A DNA stretch of 64,000 nt from Laetiporus sulphureus 93-53 (lineage: Eukaryota; Basidiomycota; Agaricomycetes; Polyporales; Laetiporaceae), in assembly GCF_001632365.1 (NCBI RefSeq), contig NW_024468537.1:91964-155963 (forward strand), read 5' to 3'. The notes under the pieces are model-generated. The model saw only the letters and a program-made list of their open reading frames with translations. It did no database searches and had not been told where the DNA came from. Position 1 is the stretch's first letter, and each line of letters begins with the position of its first letter. The position numbers and the translations under genes were made by a program. Shown here one piece after another: positions 21,553 to 33,400 of the stretch.

Positions 21553-24092
21553 GGTCTGTGTGGCTGCAAGTTGGCTGCAAGTGCTAGCATTATCATTAAG
21601 AGGATCACACGTGATGGTTCCCACAGTTACAATGGTTAGCTCGCCACCGGAGACTCAGAAAAGAAGGCGCTCAGCGGCCTTCGCTTACTACTACATAGCC
21701 TTCTGTGAGAACAGTCAACGACAGAGGCTCATGCGTGAGTCTCGTTTATACTTAAACCCTTGCCGTCCGTTGACCACTCGGCAATCCGTCGTACGCAGAT
21801 GTGATATCATCATGGCTGCTGCAACAACGCATGCAATGAGCAATCCTGATCTCGTCCGCGAGATCATACAATATCTATCTCCTAAAGGAACTGAAGGCGA
21901 TGTCACAAGGACAAATATACATGCTCTAGTGTGCTGCTCTCGCGTGAACAAGACGTTTTCAGTCAACGCCTTGGATCTCCTCTGGGAGCAGCTCGACTCC
22001 CTCCTTCCTGTCTTGAAGTTGCTTCCATCATTCGTGCTGAAGGAACGCCACTTGCAAGACGAATTGACCGACTTTTCTGACGACGAAGAGGATACTGAGA
22101 CCGACATGGATGACTATGAACTGATTTACGTGCGTGTCTTTTGATGGTCCATTACTCAAATACTAAGAGAAATCATTCCGTCAGTACTTACAGGACATAC
22201 CCACAGCACAGGAATGGGCTCACCTCCAACAATACGCGGAACGTGTACGCTTACTCGAGCTCAACAGCGAAAGCTCGACCCTACCCGCTGTTCTCTCTCT
22301 GTTGTACTACCATAACGGAGGTCGATTCATTTTACCTAGGCTGGAATGTCTCGACTGGCGAATCACCTCAATCAGCAGCAGCACCGTAATCCTGGCTCTA
22401 GTCCCAACTTCCTTACGCACCCTCACCATTGACTTCCTGGACTTTGCCGTTAACCTCGTGGACGACACGGTTGAGGGCGACCCGTGCGAAGCAGCAACAA
22501 TCGGGATGTTGTGGCGGTTCATTGTCGCCGCCGTTCCTGGATTGGAAGAAGTAACACTGCTAGATATTCCTCCATCTTTCGAATTGATGCCAATCATCAA
22601 ATGCACTCAACTACGCTCATTGAACCTCGGTGACGGACAACGTATCGGCGTGGATGGTATCCTGTGGAGAGCTTTATCTTCTTTGTCGGCCCTTGAAGCT
22701 ATAACAGGCAACTTCAACTTGCTGGAGGACCTTCATGAGGGCGAGGAAGGATTCTTTGCATTGCGAAAACTAGCGCTCTGTGGCTGCGTCAGAGACGTGA
22801 ATTGCCTCATAGATACCATATCTTCTCGACACTTGGAGTATTTCTCCTATGAACTTCCTTATGACGAGGAGAATCTCACGGCCTACCTTCTACTCTTGAC
22901 AAACGTCTGCACGAAGTTCGGTGCATCGTTACGAGTGTTCATGACAAACATCACATTCGATGCTGCCTCAGTGGCATCCCTCAACTCTTTCGGGCGTGTT
23001 ATGCAGCCGTTATTTTCCTTGCGCACCCTTGAAGATATATCCTTCACATTCCACGGATGCAGCCTTCCGTTATCGGACAAGGATATGCGCGAGATCGCCA
23101 AAGCGTTTCCAGAACTCAAAGCGTTCACCCTCATTGTCACCGATCGCATGCATGAAACCGTCCCGTCCATCGAGGCGTTCATGGAATTCGCGCGACGCTG
23201 TCCCCGCCTCAAATATCTACGGCTCCCTGCGATACACTTTGCGAATCTCTCGACAAAACGAAAATTTAGGCATACCTCTCACGGACTACAGCGTCTGATA
23301 ATCGGGCAGCCTGGATTTCGCATGCAAAAGCCCGGTGCTGTGGCACGCTTCCTTGATGCTGTATTCCCGAACATGGAGGCGGACGAGACGCTTCATGGTT
23401 TCACGGATTCCGTCCATGACACTTACGGCTGGGATACAGTCGTGCCCCTGCTGAAAGCACGTCAAGCGTCGCGACGCTCTCGGCAGTCCAGAGAATCCGA
23501 ACTCAAGGACGATAGTAAACGTGAGCATCTTCCTACTTGCCGTTACTTGACGCCGGAGAACGAAGCACATTAATGGATAATAGGATACATTGCTTAGTAT
23601 TCACGTGCTATGCAAGTCTTCAGTCCTCATCGTACCTGGTCGAGGACGTTCATGCTGCCCTTCCCTTCTTGTGACATACCATAAGGCGTGATTGATTCTC
23701 TGTTCGTACCATTCATCTCCGCTATCTGTTCGTATATAAGGTGCTACCTGTCAAGTTCAATATATCGCAACATGTTGAAGAACTATGGGAGCGCTGGTCA
23801 ACGTGTAATCGGTTCGAACCTGTTAGAACTTACGAAACTGGAATCTTAGTGACTGCGCCATCCTACTGATCGACCTTTGAAGAGAGCTCGTTACCAGCAG
23901 GGAACAATTATTCTGCTATCGTGCGGTGCGATCTGAGACGCATGGAGCTGATGGGCATGGATTGACATCGCTTCCAAGGTCCAAACTCAAACTTATCCCA
24001 CCGATGCGCGAACACGACCACGCGATATTGCGAAGCTACTGTGCTCCGCGGGACGGCGTTGATTTGCGAACATGGGGCTAACGTTGAGCATT
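21351..24092. repeat. Tandem duplication unit 1 (ARPC5 exon 1 + F-box copy 1)
   Basis: This 2.74-kb stretch, from ARPC5 intron 1 to the flank after the first F-box gene, recurs as unit 2 (24093 to about 27088). Matching landmarks are GCAGAGTGAGGACCTAC near 21360 and 24104, the F-box genes themselves, and the 3' flank word CAACATGTTGAAGAACTATG (23770 and 26801). The duplication explains the dead ARPC5 exon. Confidence 0.8.
21812..23573 (+). CDS. F-box/LRR protein, array copy 1 (intact)
   Basis: Exons 21812-22129 and 22194-23573 give 565 residues. The N-terminus holds an F-box-like helix pair (NPDLVREIIQYLSP, then ALVCCSRVNKTFSVNALDLL). An acidic stretch (DFSDDEEDTETDMDD) follows, then LLYYHNGGRFILPRLECLDW and a long series of irregular leucine-rich repeats ending in GWDTVVPLL. 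Such proteins are probable SCF substrate adaptors, hugely expanded in Agaricomycetes; the substrate is unknown. The last 20-odd residues read past a possible donor (GTGAGC near 23521), so the true C-terminus could differ. It shares a short bidirectional promoter region with ARPC5. Confidence 0.8.
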
Positions 24093-24102
24093 CACATGCA
24101 TC

Positions 24103-24294
24103 GCAGAGTGAGGACCTACAGGTAGGCAGCGAACGAGTACTCACTTCGCCGAAGTCCGTACCACAGCTGCCTTCTGTTTCGCGTTATTCATAACCTGCGC
24201 CGGATCCCGCGGGTCGGGCTCATAATGCTCACTTTCTAGGAGGACACCCTCGTCCTATTGGTCAAATGTCGATCTTTCGGAAGTTGATATCCAT
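24103..24294 (-). pseudogene. Copied ARPC5 exon 1, frameshifted
   Basis: The stretch matches ARPC5 exon 1 and the start of its intron at 21360-21552. The ATG (24294) and MDINFRKIDI are kept, but one extra T in the next codons creates a TGA and destroys the frame. Exons 2-4 were never copied, so no subunit can be made. It is a passenger of the tandem duplication. Confidence 0.88.
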
Positions 24295-24379
24295 GGTCGC
24301 AGTGTAGGTGTGTGGCTGCAAGTGCTGGTGTAACTCCATTGTCTTTGAGAGGATCACACGTGATGTTTCCTACAGTTAC

Positions 24380-24586
24380 TGTTGTAATCTGGGCGCGGAG
24401 CCCGGATAAGTGAGGCCCCGGTGCGACCAGCGCCACCGGCGTGGGAGCCTAAGTAGCGCGCGTGTATATAGTAGGACGCGGCTACAATGAGACGGGCCAT
24501 CGGTTTGGCCCCGTGGAGCCATCTTCTAGAGAGCGGGCGACTCCCGAACTCCTGGCCGCGCAGCGGGCTGGCCGGGAAACTCAACA
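24380..24586. mobile_element. Solo LTR with 5-bp target duplication
   Basis: A 207-bp block begins TGTTGTAATC and ends AAACTCAACA, the TG...CA ends of an LTR. It is bracketed by the direct repeat GTTAC (24375-24379 and 24587-24591). The paralogous site in duplication unit 1 (about 21622-21626) has a single uninterrupted GTTAC, an empty site. Recombination between two LTRs of a retrotransposon is the usual origin. The gypsy LTR at 57784 does not resemble it. Confidence 0.82.
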
Positions 24587-24611
24587 GTTACAAAGACCGT
24601 GGACGTGAGGA

Positions 24612-24622
24612 AGACTATATAA
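24612..24622 (+). promoter_or_regulatory. TATA-like box before F-box copy 2
   Basis: GACTATATAAGGCGCTCAG lies about 215 bp before the ATG at 24834. Unit 1 has the same GGCGCTCAG but no TATA word there, so this promoter feature differs between the copies. Confidence 0.35.
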
Positions 24623-24833
24623 GGCGCTCAGCCTTCGCTCAGCCGTCGCTCAACCGCATTGCATCCAGCTCGTCGACTAGCTAGCAACTTTCAGGAAAAC
24701 TTGGTCATTTTAGGCTGTCTGTGAGAAAGTCAAAGACAGACACTCTTGCGTGAGTCTCGTTTATACTTTAATACTTGCCCACCGTTGACGACTCGGCAAT
24801 CATCCGTCGTTCGCAGAAGTAGTAATAGCGTCA

Positions 24834-26536
24834 TGGCTGCTGCTGCAGCAACGCATGCACTGTGCAACCCTAATCTCATCCGCGAGATTATACAACATCT
24901 ATCTCCTAGAGGAACCAAAGGTGATGTCACGAGGAGTAATATACGGGCTTTAGCGTGCTGCTCTCGCGTGAACAAGACGTTTTCAGTCAACGCCTTGGAT
25001 TTCCTCTGGGAGCAGCTCGACTCCCTCCTTCCTGTCTTGAAGTTGCTTCCATCATTCGTGCTGAAGGAACGCCACTTGCAAGACGAATTGACCGACTTTT
25101 CTGACGACGAAGAGGATACTGAGACCGACATGGATGACGATGAACTGATTTACGTGCGTGTCTTTTGATGGTCCATCCCTCAGATACTAAGAGGAATTAT
25201 TCCATCAGCGCTTACGTGACATACCCACAGCACAGGACTGGGCTCGCCTCAAGCAATACGCGGAACGCGTACGCTTGCTCGGACGTATCAGCGAAAGCTC
25301 GACCCTGACCGCTGTACTCTCTCTGTTGTACTATCATAACGGTGGTAGACCTATTTTGCCTAGGCTGGAATGTCTCGACTGGCGAATTACCTCAACCAGC
25401 AGCACCGGAATCCTGGCTCTAGTCCCACCCTCTATACGTACCCTTACCATTGTCTTCAGCAACGTCACCATCGACTTCGTGGACGACACGTTTGAGGATG
25501 ATCCGTGCGGAACGACAACGATCAGAATGTTGTGGCGGTTCATCGTCGCCGCCGCTCCTGAACTGGAACAATTAACGCTGTTTGATATTCCTCTATCTTT
25601 CTAATTGATGCCAATCACCAAGTGCATTCAACTACGCTCGTTGAAGCTCGGTTATAGACGACACATTGGCGTGGATGGGACCCTGTGGAGAGCTTTATCC
25701 TCTTTGTCGGCCCTTGAAGCTATCGAAGGCAACTTCAAATTGGTGGAGGACCTTCCTGAGGGTGAGGAAGGCTTCTTTGCATTGCGAGAAGTAGCGCTCT
25801 GTGGCCGTGTCAGAGACGTGAATCGCCTCATCAATACTATATCTTCTCGACATTTGGAATCTTTCTCCTATCAATCCCATTTTGTCGAGGAGAATCTCAC
25901 GACCTACCTTATACTCTTGACAACCGTCTGCACGAAACTCGGTTCATTCTTACGAGTGTTCAAAGCAAGAATCACATTCGATGCGGCCTCCGTGGCGTCC
26001 CTCGACTGTTTCGGGCGTATTATTCAGCCGTTGTTTTCCTTGAGTACCCTTGAAAATATAACCTTCATGTTCTACGAAAACAACCTTCCATTATCGGATA
26101 AAGATATGCGCGAGATCGCCAAAGCTTTTCTAGGACTAAAAACATTCACAATCATCACCTATCGCATGCACGAAATCGTCCCGTCCATTGAGGCGCTTAT
26201 GGAATTCGCTCGACACTGTCCACGCCTCGAATATCTACGGCTCCCTGCGATACACTTTGCGAATCTCTCATCAAGACGAAAATTCAGGCATACCTCGCAC
26301 GGACTAGACGTCTTATGATTGGGCAGCCTGGATTTCGCATGCAAAAGCCCGACGTTGTGGCCCGCTTCCTCGATGCTGTATTCCCGAACATGGAGGCGGA
26401 TGAGACGATTCATGATTTCGCAGTTTCCTATCACAACACTTTTGGCTGGGATACAGTCGTGCTCCTGCTGAAAGCATGCCAACTGTCGCGACGCTCTCGG
26501 CAGTCCAGGGAATCCGAAGTGAAGGGACGATGGTAA
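24834..26536 (+). pseudogene. F-box/LRR array copy 2, broken
   Basis: This is the tandem copy of the gene at 21812-23573. Exon 1 (24834-25154) is nearly identical, including the acidic DFSDDEEDTETDMDDDE. In exon 2 a TAA at 25602-25604 replaces the glutamate codon of copy 1 (SFELMP). A 1-nt loss near 26306, at the position of GLQRLIIGQPG in copy 1, shifts the frame again. The last part (IGQPGFRMQKPDVVARFLDA) is still readable. A truncated protein of about 240 residues is conceivable, but I read the copy as decaying. Confidence 0.82.
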
Positions 26537-26984
26537 ATGTGAGCATCCGAGTCTTTCTACTTGCCGTTACTTGACACCGGAGAACGAAGCACATTAATGG
26601 ATGATAGGATCCATTGTTTAGGATTCGCATGCTCTGCAAGTCTTCGGTCCTCATTGTACCTGGTCGAGGACGTTCATGCTGCCCTTTCCTTCTTATGACA
26701 TACCATAAAGCGTGATCGATTCCGTGCTCTCACCATTCATCTCCATGGCCACTATCTGTTTGTACAATAGGTGCTACCTGTCAAGTTCAATATATCGCAA
26801 CATGTTGAAGAACTATGGGAGTGCTGGTCAACGCGTAATCGGTTAGAACCTGCTAGAAATTATGAAATTGGAATCCTACCGACTGCGCCATACTACTGAT
26901 TTCTTGAGAAAGATCTCATTAGCAGCAAGCTGAACGCACTGGCATGGTGCTGATGCGTATGAAATGAGATCACTTCGTAGGCCC

Positions 26985-27088
26985 GAATTTAAAGTCAAGA
27001 CATTGCCAAGCCGCCACTCCGTGGGAGTCCACGGGACGGCGTTGATTTTCGAACGCGCGGCTAACGGCGAGCATCCTGGTGCAACTTA
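26985..27088 (+). repeat. 5' flank of F-box copy 3, cut off by the transposon
   Basis: The words GGACGGCGTTGATTTTCGAACG and GGCTAACG, GAGCAT, then CCTGGTGCAACTT match the flank before F-box copy 4 (37966-38064), and partly 24044-24085. In copy 4 this flank runs straight into CTCACGATTGAC; here the continuation is found only at 35617, on the other side of the Helentron. Confidence 0.75.
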
Positions 27089-27101
27089 CTTGGGTGGAGT
27101 T

Positions 27102-27130
27102 GGCGCGGCCGCGCCGGTTCCAAATAACAG
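27102..27130 (-). repeat. 3' hairpin and subterminal inverted repeat of the Helentron
   Basis: The palindrome GGCGCGGCCGCGCC (27102-27115) is adjacent to TTCCAAATAACAG (27118-27130), which is the inverted partner of the other element end at 35604-35616. In rolling-circle elements such a hairpin is thought to act as the termination signal. Confidence 0.8.
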
Positions 27131-27436
27131 GTCGGAAGACTGATATATGTACATAATAAGTATAGAAAGAAAACGGTGTGGTGATCTGTTGTATAGTAGA
27201 GGAAAAAGCGACGGGACCTGTAGCAACGGAGGTTACGATGGCATACAAAGATTTTCGCGGAGCGGTATAAATTACGCTGGGCAGATTGCCCCAGAAAGTG
27301 GGGCAGGCGATGAAATGGCGTATGAAAGTAAATCATACAGATCCACGGCGACACGCCTCGAGGAACCGAGTCACTTAAGAACAAGAGAGAAACGAAAGCA
27401 TCGAGTGAAAGCGCCAGGGAGGTGGGCGGTACTAAT

Positions 27437-30400
27437 TTAATGGTCTAAAACATAGAGCAAAATGGTGGCGTCTCTGTCATGCGCGTGCAGCAAATCCACG
27501 GAAGCGGCGGTCGTGGATTCTAGGTGGCACGACCGCCCGGTTTGTCTACCATCGTGGTACCACACACTGCCATCACTGGCGATGAACTGGCAGGTGAAGT
27601 GGAACCCTCCGGCGTAGACGATTCCTGCGAGCGAGTAGTTAGCATCTCCACGATCAGTTGTTAACACACACGTTCTCTGTACTTGAATGATTGGCTGGCC
27701 AGGTATCGATCCTGACTGTACTTCCAGGGCAAAAATGGCAGGGGCCCGATGAATCACGATCCGACTCTCAGTGTACCCATGACAAGCTTGACAACGGGAA
27801 CCACGTCATGCACGGAAGAGAGTGTGCATGCATTGGGATGTGGTCTGTGTGGATGGTCGCGGTTCGACGTCGTCCCAATGAAAAGGATAGATGCTGAATG
27901 AGACGTTCGCAATCGGCTGGAGCATATGATTTAATGGGGTGGCTTCCGGGCATGTAAGGCATGTAGACACTAATGAGCAGGTAGTTGGATCGACGGTGAA
28001 GAGACGTTCCACGAGGTCAGATGCTGCGCACCCGACAGGGCCAGAGCGAGGGAAGGACTGCGGCTCGAGAGATGAGAGACGGTCGCGGAGAGCATTTCGT
28101 GCTAGTTCCAAGAAGCGACGATCAGCTGCGCACGATCGAAAGCTGACCTCAACGTGCTGCAGCAGGGCACTGGCTGACGCAATGCGGGAAAAAAACTGTC
28201 CGCCTCTGTTGGCATAGATGTTCCACAGGACAGTTAACACCGAATCGTAAGCGCAGCTCCAATTCTGCCGGTCCCAGATCAGACCGGATGGAGGAGTTGC
28301 AGAGGGAACGCGATTCGAAGGCGTAGCACGTTCAGACCCGAGCAGTACAAAGGAAGATCCGTGTTTGGCAGAAGACGAAGTGGTAGGAACAGAGATGGAC
28401 GTGATCGTTTTAGCGCGCTTCGCGGGGAGCGATGAGGGAGGAAGCCAGTTATCTTCGGTACGTCGTTTCGAACGTTCGGGCCGGTTACTGTCCGCTGCGA
28501 GATCTCTTTTAACCTTTTTGCCCAGTAATTGCCAGTGCGGAGGTTCAGGGGGAGGCAGGAGAGACGAGATGGGCTCTTGTGACCAGTCAAGAAGCTGTTC
28601 CACATTATAAGGAACGTATTGACATCCGTTTGTGGCCTGAAAAGTCTTGACTAATGATGCCCGCGTGCAACCGCTGATAGAAGGGGGAAGCGCATCTTCC
28701 AGATGCAACCGAGTGATTTCATCCAGAATCTCGAGCTCTCGGAACTCTCGTCTAAGAGCACCATTCAAACCGCCAGTGATCTTGGAGTCATCGATGCCAT
28801 CGAGAATCAGCATACCTTTTAGAGATGCACTGCATGCCAGGCAAGTGTACAGTGACTGGTGCCCCTTGCAAAAGCGAAGATGGCACGGATTGTGTGAACG
28901 TGTCCGCCCCTGGCATCCAAAATCGGTCATCGCGAAATTGGGGAGCACGTTTGCCTGCGAGCGATCAATGTAGACCACACAATCGTTGGGAAGCGTACAT
29001 TTGATATGTGTCTTTGCACGGACCAGGGGAATTACATTCGGTGGGAGATCGGGAAGCTGAACTACCTGAGGAGGATTCTTGAGACGGACGAATAACGTGT
29101 CCAGTATGTCATGTCCATCTGCATCCTGGTGTGAATCCCAGCTGAGCACATAAGCCTCCGCACCATTGGTTGCACATAATTCGGTTGCCTCGTTGTTTTT
29201 CAGCATAACCGGCATGTCTCTGCACAGTGTCAGAATACCTGCACGGTGAGCAGTAAGGGAAGGGGGCAGTGCCCAGAGCATTTCCTGGATTCCTGGTAAG
29301 ACATCACCAGAGGATCGATTAGGATCGACAGCTCGTTGTTGCAATCGCTGAGTCTGTCGTAGTGAGTCACTCGAACGGACATTGGACCAGGAATCAATGG
29401 AATGAAATCGCACCAGCTGTTGCCCATTCTCTGTAGCAAAGCGACGTGAGCTCACTTCATTGATAGCGTCTCGGTGACTGTTCAGGGCAGTGATAATAGA
29501 TATGTTCCGAGAATTGGGATCGGACATTAAGTGATGTAAGCCGGCGGAAGTGACAACACGCGTTCGCAATAACGCGATGTCTTCGGGCGTACAGGCCTTC
29601 AGCCTCATGTTCTGCAGCGCTTGGCGAAAAGCACAGTCTTCAGGCGTCAATCCCTGTTGACGCATGTTACGTCTCAAAATAACAACCGTTGTTACTTGAT
29701 GCCATAGTGCTTTACCTAACACAGCCTGCTGGGCATGTAATGAATGGGCAGATGACCATGCACCAATGCTGTTTGAATACAATGACGAGGCACCCCTTCC
29801 GGCAGGGGGTAATTGTGCAAAATCACCTGCGAGAATGACCCCCAAGCCACCAAACGGTTTGTCGGTCACGCCGAGCGCCTTAGAGATTTGAGCACTGATA
29901 CGATACATATCCGTACATGAAACCATGGAGATTTCGTCAATGAACACCACATCTACGTTATCTAGACGCTCACGGACCTTGGACAACACAGCGGCGCTTG
30001 AACATCCAGCATGGTCTGAGTTATGGTTGAAACCAAGGACAGAATGATAAGTAGAGCCAGAGATTACACATGCAGCAGAGCCTGTGGGAGCAAGAAGCAT
30101 AAGACGAAATGATTCTCCACGTTTAGTCAGGAAGGAGGACACAGCTCGTATGACTTGGGATTTTCCCGTCCCACCAGGTCCTTCGAGATACATTTGCAAT
30201 GGATGTGTCTCTCTGTGAAGGAGCCAGCGAGAGATAATGCGAAATGCACGTTCCTGTTCAACATTCAGACTAAATGACTGTAATATGCGAATTACAAGAG
30301 CGATCGTACTGTCCTCAATTGACAGCGGGATTGTTGCATGGCCCGGAGGTGGACGTGGTGATGAACTGTTTGTCAAGACGATGACGGAATCAGGAACGAA

Positions 30401-33400
30401 GCAGTTTAGCATTTGCCCATTAACGGTGACATGGTGGGAAGAGGACTTATCCACAGGTGTCACCCGAGATGCCGCAACAGATCTATTGCGAATGACCTGT
30501 TCTCTCGCCATCGACAACGATGCTTTCCAGTCAGACATGGATCTACAGGGAATGATGTCATGGGTCCCAGTATTGTCAACGTGCTTAGGAGCGATGGCGA
30601 AGTCCATGTTTAATGCGTGAAGCAATGTATGCATGCTGGTCATTTGAGACTTGATCCTTGCAGTTAATCGACCTTCGCATGCCAGCGAGTCATGCAAGGA
30701 GTTGAGCAGCTGCTCCTCAGTAATGTTAGAGAGAACATTGTTCTCGAAGTGCTCCGCATCCAAGTGGGAAACGACTGTAGGATCGAGAGCATCAACACCG
30801 AAGGAAAGACTGGCATCTGCAGCCCGCTGGGCCGCGAAGTCATCGCGAGCATCGCGGCACTCATACAGAACGTTCATGTTGGCCATGATCTGCAGATGTT
30901 CAGGTGCGAACGTAGTGCGATGAAAAACTGCGTCCCAGGTCTCTGTGGGTAATTTGACATCGTTCGCACATCTCCAACCTCCGGGAACGAAAAATGTCAG
31001 CATAGTCTGGCAGTACTCCTCACGGTCACCTTTATCATGCCGAGGAAGTGGTTTGCCGATAAAGTCCAGCACATAATGCTTTGAGAGTTCAAGGAAGACG
31101 ACGGCATGCGTCTGACGCAATGGATGGCCTCGGAATAGACGGTGACTGCTAGCGTGAGTTTGTGAACATCGAGTGTCGTCTTCATCGATGCAGTCGTTGT
31201 CCGAATCAGCACTTGAATCGTCCGATGAGGGAGGAGACATTGCAGCAGAGCGTCGTGGAAGCTTGACAACATCAGTCATGGTAAGGTAGTCATACAGACA
31301 GTAATGACTAAAGAACGCAGGGCGGTATACATAGTCGTATATCTTGTTTAGTGGAACGATATTGTTGCCGGCTCGACCTATAACCACACGATCACTATCA
31401 GCACTGACATTGTGCTGTTCGTGCTCACCGCGGGGTGAGGTGCCGGACTCACTGAAGACGTCGCTGGTCCTGGTTGCACTGCCGTCAAGAAAGCGGACAT
31501 ATGGGGACCAGAAGAACTTTTTGAATGAGATATTTGTGTAATGGTCACCGAACCCAAGCAAATATGCACATACCATTGGAGCACCGATTTCCATCTTCGC
31601 AGTCAAGTTGTTGACCACTTTCGTCACAAGAGATCGAGCAACGTCTTCTCGAGGGCCAGCATTACTGATAGCCTCTGTGTTGCGGTCGAGCACCGACCGG
31701 ACACTTTCAAAAATAGAGTGTGTATTGAGCGGACTTTTTGTTACATAGTCTGTTATGTAGGCAATTATCGCACGCACTTGTGTGCCAGACAACAGACAGG
31801 TAATGTCAGTGTTACACCTCAATGCAGAGGACAGAACTGGGTTGAACGTATTCAGCCAAGGTTCGGTCTTTTTAAATCTGATGGCACCGGTTTCCTCATC
31901 TACGACTGTTTCGGGCCTCGTTTCTCGAGGAAACCGGGCACGACAAGAACTTTGAACATCAGCTTTGCATCCTTTGAAGCGTTTGGTCTGCAAATGACAA
32001 TGATGACGATTGGAAAGGTACACGACGTCATCAGAGTCGAGTAACAGCTGTTGATAGGCAGCATCAACGTCTTCGACGGAGGAACTCACGGATGGACGAG
32101 GACCGAGGACGGTGGTTGCGTTGCGATGTTCTGATTCATCACAGTCTGCATCATAGCCACGTGCAGGCATACGGGAGGCTACATCTGATGAAGTCCCTGT
32201 AGAAAAATCACCCTGATGACAGCTCTCAAGCCATGCAAGCAGCTCGTCACGAAAAGTGGGATCTTCCAGCACTCGGGAGCGCACCTCGGAAGGGCTCAAT
32301 GAGTGAGCTATCCAAAGTAAAAGATGTAAGTGTAAGGTTTGTCGCCCTTGCGATTCGACAGTACCGTAATATGCGGACGTTGGTCCGAACAAGCCGTTGC
32401 AATCAGAATCCGCACGCAAGATCTTGGATATGAAGGTCATGACCATGAAATGGAAAAATCTAGCGCAAGCGACAGGATTGTCAGCTATCATCCAAAGACG
32501 GGATGCATAGTCAGGAAACCGACTGTCCTTGCTAAAGACATCGATGTTTTCTCCGCAATAGTATAGACAGAGAGGATGATTAACATCCACTGGTGAAAAG
32601 GTGATGAAAAACAGTGGAACGTTCCGTGCAATTATAAGAGACCTGATCTCGCTCCGAAGCTGCTTCCTCTTAGCTGACGATCCATCAACATGTCCGGCGA
32701 CGTAGTCAAGCACGTTAAGCAACTCGAAGCATCGTCTTTCGTCATCATCCTGGGGGGACAGATGCCTGATGTTGGTCGAGCGATCAATTAAGCATTGCAG
32801 GGTAGAGGGGTTCAGCGACAGGATAAGCTCAGCGACAGACGAAAAATTCTTGCGTTCCGTTAGCAAGTAGCCGCCACGGGAAGATGACCTGATCTGATCA
32901 TGATTGAATGCAACGAAAGGAAAGAAGTAATCAGTCTGAAATCGTCGGTCAGCATAATGCAACAGGTGACGAACATGCACCTTACGGTCGATTCGGGTCC
33001 GTTGTGACTCGTTGTCGAATCCGCCCAGCCCATAAGGGAACAGCCACGGGAACATACCCGGAAACAGCCGCGGGTTATGATAGATGCTCTCAGGGGTACC
33101 GCTGTGACCAACTCCTAGTACACCTCCTCCACCGGAGAAAAAGCTTAACGCAGTTGCTATACGTGCCTGATAGGACATAGTGGCCAGATCAGCAGACGAT
33201 AATCCATGAACGACGAAGGGACACGGGCCAGATGACGCACCACGTTCGTCATCGAATTCATGCACTGACAACGCTTCAGCAGGGGTTGTCCCATCCGATA
33301 ATCGGTGGAGGACGGTAACGGGCGGCACCCCTTCTGGATACTCGTGGAGGTTCGACATTGAAATGTCAACATCGGTGTAATCTTCATGATTCAACGTCAG

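Noticed and set aside
27061..27384. 107-codon minus-strand frame at the edge of the Helentron
   Set aside because: It crosses the element border and the terminal hairpin, so it cannot be a conserved gene of the host or of the element.
27760..27830. A short intron between the helicase frame and the last 124 codons
   Set aside because: Both parts are in the same frame with only one TGA between them, and no good GT-AG pair of usual intron length was found; a single nonsense change is simpler.
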